Below, piece by piece: positions 3,935 to 5,880 of a DNA stretch of 5,880 nucleotides. The notes under the pieces were generated by a model. The model searched no databases. It saw nothing but the letters and a program-made list of their open reading frames with translations, and had not been told where the DNA came from. The stretch lies in assembly GCA_022792755.1 (NCBI GenBank), contig JAAWBP010000015.1, positions 1 through 5,880 of the forward strand. Direction: 5' to 3'. The translations under genes were made by a program, and so were the position numbers. How positions within the stretch are numbered: the stretch's first letter is position 1; every line of letters starts with the position of its first letter. This DNA comes from Oscillospiraceae bacterium. GTDB lineage: Bacteria; Bacillota; Clostridia; Oscillospirales; Ruminococcaceae.

Positions 3935-5880
3935 CTACAACATCCTCATGACAAAAGAACCGATTTGAAAAATCGCCAGTGAAACAAGGTACGCCACCCC
4001 CGTTTGGTAGAGCGCGGCGGCAAGCGCGCCTTTCATGCTGTTCATTTCGCGCCGGACTGCGGCAAAAGCGGAGATGCAGGGCATGTAGAGCAGGGTAAAC
4101 GCCATAAACGCGTAGGCGGAAAGCGGCGTGAACACCTGGGAAAGAGCTGCCGAAATGCTTCCGCCGTCCGCATAGAGGACGTTCATCGTGCTGACGACGC
4201 TTTCCTTTGCGACAAGGCCGGTCAGGATCGCGACCGAAGCCTGCCAGCTCCCGAAGCCCAAGGGGGCGAAAACGGAGGAAATCCATTTCCCAAGCTGGCC
4301 CAGCATGCTGTCGCCGCTGTTTGAGACCATCCGGAAAGAAGGGTCGAAGTTCTGGAAAAACCAGACCACCACGCTCATTGCAAAGATGATGGTGCCCGCC
4401 TTGACGATAAACCCCCTGCTTTTCTCCCAAGTGCGGTGCATAATCGCCCGGAAGGACGGCATATGATACTGGGGAAGCTCCAGCACAAAGGGGGAGAACA
4501 CCCCACGGAACACCGTTTTGCTGAGCAGAACCCCGCTCAGCAGGGCAACCGCCATCCCGAGCAGGTAGAGGCTGAAAACGACGATCCCCTGGTTTTCCTC
4601 AAAGAAAATCCCGGCGAAAAGGGCATAGATCGGCATCCGGGCGCCGCAGGACATAAACGGGGTCAGGATGATGGTGAGGTTGCGGTCTTTTTCGTTTTCC
4701 AGGGAGCGGGCCGCCATCACCGCGGGGGTGGTACAGCCGAACCCCATCAGCATCGGGATGAACGACTTGCCGGACAAGCCGAATTTTCTCATGATCCTGT
4801 CCATGATAAAGGCGGCGCGGGCCATGTAGCCGCTGTCCTCCAAAAAAGAGAGGAACAAAAAAAGCAGCGCGATCTGAGGGACAAAGGTGAGGATCCCGCC
4901 CACTCCGCCGATCACCGCATCCACCAACAGGCTCCGCGTCCAGTCAGGGGCGTTTACGATCAAAATCATCCGCTCCACCGCCGGGGCCAGGATATCGCTG
5001 AAAAGGTAATCGACACAATCCTTCAAAAAGCTGCCGACCGGCCCAAAGGTCACGCCGAAGATGAAGAAGATGATCAAAAAGAAGATGGGAAGGGCCAGAA
5101 AGCGGTTGGTGAGAACCCGGTCGATCCGGTCGGTCACACTGGATTTTCCCGCTCCTTCCGGCTTTCTGACCGACTCCTCTGTCAGCGTTTCGATATACTG
5201 GTAGCGAATCTGCGCCATCACCGTTTCCCGGTCGCACCTTTTCTCCTGCTTCAAATAGGCTTCCACAATTCCGTCGATCCGCCGCGCAGCCTCCTGCGGG
5301 AGCTTGAGCCGCTTGCTGATTTCTTCATCCCGCTCCGCCAGCTTTCCCGCATAAAAGAGGAGAGGATCGCCGCCGGAGCAGCAATCCGCCGCTGCCGCAG
5401 CGATTTCGTCGAGCATCCGCCGGGCAGACGGGGTGTAAAAAACCGGTTTTCCCCCCCTCAAACCGCCGCGGGCAAGCCGCTCCGCCGCCTGCATCACCCG
5501 GTCGATATGCCAGTCCGCCTTTGCCGAAACGGGGATGACAGGAACCCCAAGCCGGGCTGAAAGGCGGCCGCAGTCGATCTCCCCGCCGTCCGCCTCCACC
5601 CGGTCGATCATGTTGACCGCCACTACGGTGGGAACCGAAAGCTCCAGCACCTGTAACGTCAAATAGAGATTCCGCTCGATATTGGAGCCGTCTATCACGT
5701 TGATCAAAAGATCGGGCCGCTGATCCAGAATAAAATCGCGGGTGATAAACTCCTCCATCGTATAAGGAGAAAGGGAATACACGCCGGGCAGATCGACGAT
5801 TTCGAACTTCCCGTCTTCCGTAAACCCGGATTTTTTTTCGACCGTTACGCCCGGCCAGTTCCCGACATACTGGTTGGAGC
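3935..5880 (-). CDS. feoB: Ferrous iron transporter FeoB (N-terminus cut by window edge)
   Basis: FeoB is the GTPase-linked Fe(II) permease of the inner membrane. The window holds 647 codons to the stop. Only about the first 20-30 residues, including the Walker A (G1) motif, lie beyond the right edge. The visible part opens SNQYVGNWPGVTVE (G2 region), then DLPG (G3), VNMID (G4) and VSAKAD (G5). A helical linker ending near SVTDRIDRV follows. The membrane part has two Gate domains with GFGCTTPAVMAARSLENEKDR-type and SCGARMPIY motifs, then GLVAKESVVSTM and MPCISAFAAVRREM. Compared with common family forms, SCSARLP reads SCGARMP and MPCIATF reads MPCISAF, which are mild substitutions. A GTG at 5782 is internal (the Val after DLPG), not a start. 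It is followed by the FeoB-associated Cys-rich gene. feoA and any Fur site would lie outside the window. Confidence 0.97.
   Translation of the reverse strand, partial: SNQYVGNWPGVTVEKKSGFTEDGKFEIVDLPGVYSLSPYTMEEFITRDFILDQRPDLLINVIDGSNIERNLYLTLQVLELSVPTVVAVNMIDRVEADGGEIDCGRLSARLGVPVIPVSAKADWHIDRVMQAAERLARGGLRGGKPVFYTPSARRMLDEIAAAAADCCSGGDPLLFYAGKLAERDEEISKRLKLPQEAARRIDGIVEAYLKQEKRCDRETVMAQIRYQYIETLTEESVRKPEGAGKSSVTDRIDRVLTNRFLALPIFFLIIFFIFGVTFGPVGSFLKDCVDYLFSDILAPAVERMILIVNAPDWTRSLLVDAVIGGVGGILTFVPQIALLFLFLSFLEDSGYMARAAFIMDRIMRKFGLSGKSFIPMLMGFGCTTPAVMAARSLENEKDRNLTIILTPFMSCGARMPIYALFAGIFFEENQGIVVFSLYLLGMAVALLSGVLLSKTVFRGVFSPFVLELPQYHMPSFRAIMHRTWEKSRGFIVKAGTIIFAMSVVVWFFQNFDPSFRMVSNSGDSMLGQLGKWISSVFAPLGFGSWQASVAILTGLVAKESVVSTMNVLYADGGSISAALSQVFTPLSAYAFMAFTLLYMPCISAFAAVRREMNSMKGALAAALYQTGVAYLVSLAIFQIGSFVMRML

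Noticed and set aside
4436..5560. A 374-codon open frame on the plus strand opposite feoB
   Set aside because: It is a shadow of feoB codon usage: the product is rich in His, Arg and Gln, has no recognisable domain, and the opposite strand encodes an unmistakable FeoB.

Overview
The window looks like chromosome from an anaerobic, spore-forming, moderately high-GC Firmicute, most likely a clostridial lineage of the Oscillospirales/Ruminococcaceae type. This is an inference from gene content: a SpoIIQ-like forespore protein, a VanZ-like membrane protein, an Amidase_6-type protein, and a FeoB followed by the small Cys-rich membrane protein typical of clostridial feo loci. Strong AGGAGG-type ribosome binding sites and intrinsic terminators also fit. 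No mobile element, CRISPR array, integrase or long repeat is visible. The region reads as compact core genome with short transcription units.

Left part (1-1222): a tRNA-Pro(UGG) gene on the minus strand ends in a textbook terminator. It is preceded by an exact-consensus vegetative promoter (TTGACA-N17-TATAAT). Divergent from it is a SpoIIQ-like single-pass protein with an M23/LytM domain, preceded by a promoter of the forespore sigma type (GCATA-N18-CAAACTA). A symmetric terminator at 1194-1222 separates it from the convergent VanZ-family gene.

Middle (1271-3644): the VanZ-family gene (minus) and a patatin-like phospholipase gene (plus) are divergent, with back-to-back promoters at 1842-1906. 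The phospholipase gene is followed by a 66-residue protein with an HMA-like pattern but no CxxC metal site. The Shine-Dalgarno sequence of that small gene lies inside a 12-bp hairpin. After a very strong terminator comes a 159-residue Amidase_6-type protein with no signal peptide. Its short upstream region contains a sigma-K-like motif, and its own terminator overlaps the end of the coding sequence.

Right part (3666-5880): a minus-strand ferrous-iron uptake unit. feoB runs off the right edge, lacking only its extreme N-terminus, and is followed by the FeoB-associated Cys-rich membrane protein. A stem-loop lies between the two.

No clear new system is present. The most interesting items are the RBS-masking hairpin in front of the Cys-less HMA-like protein, the SpoIIQ domain with intact zinc ligands but one missing catalytic His, and the sporulation-type promoter motifs in front of two genes for peptidase- or amidase-type proteins.
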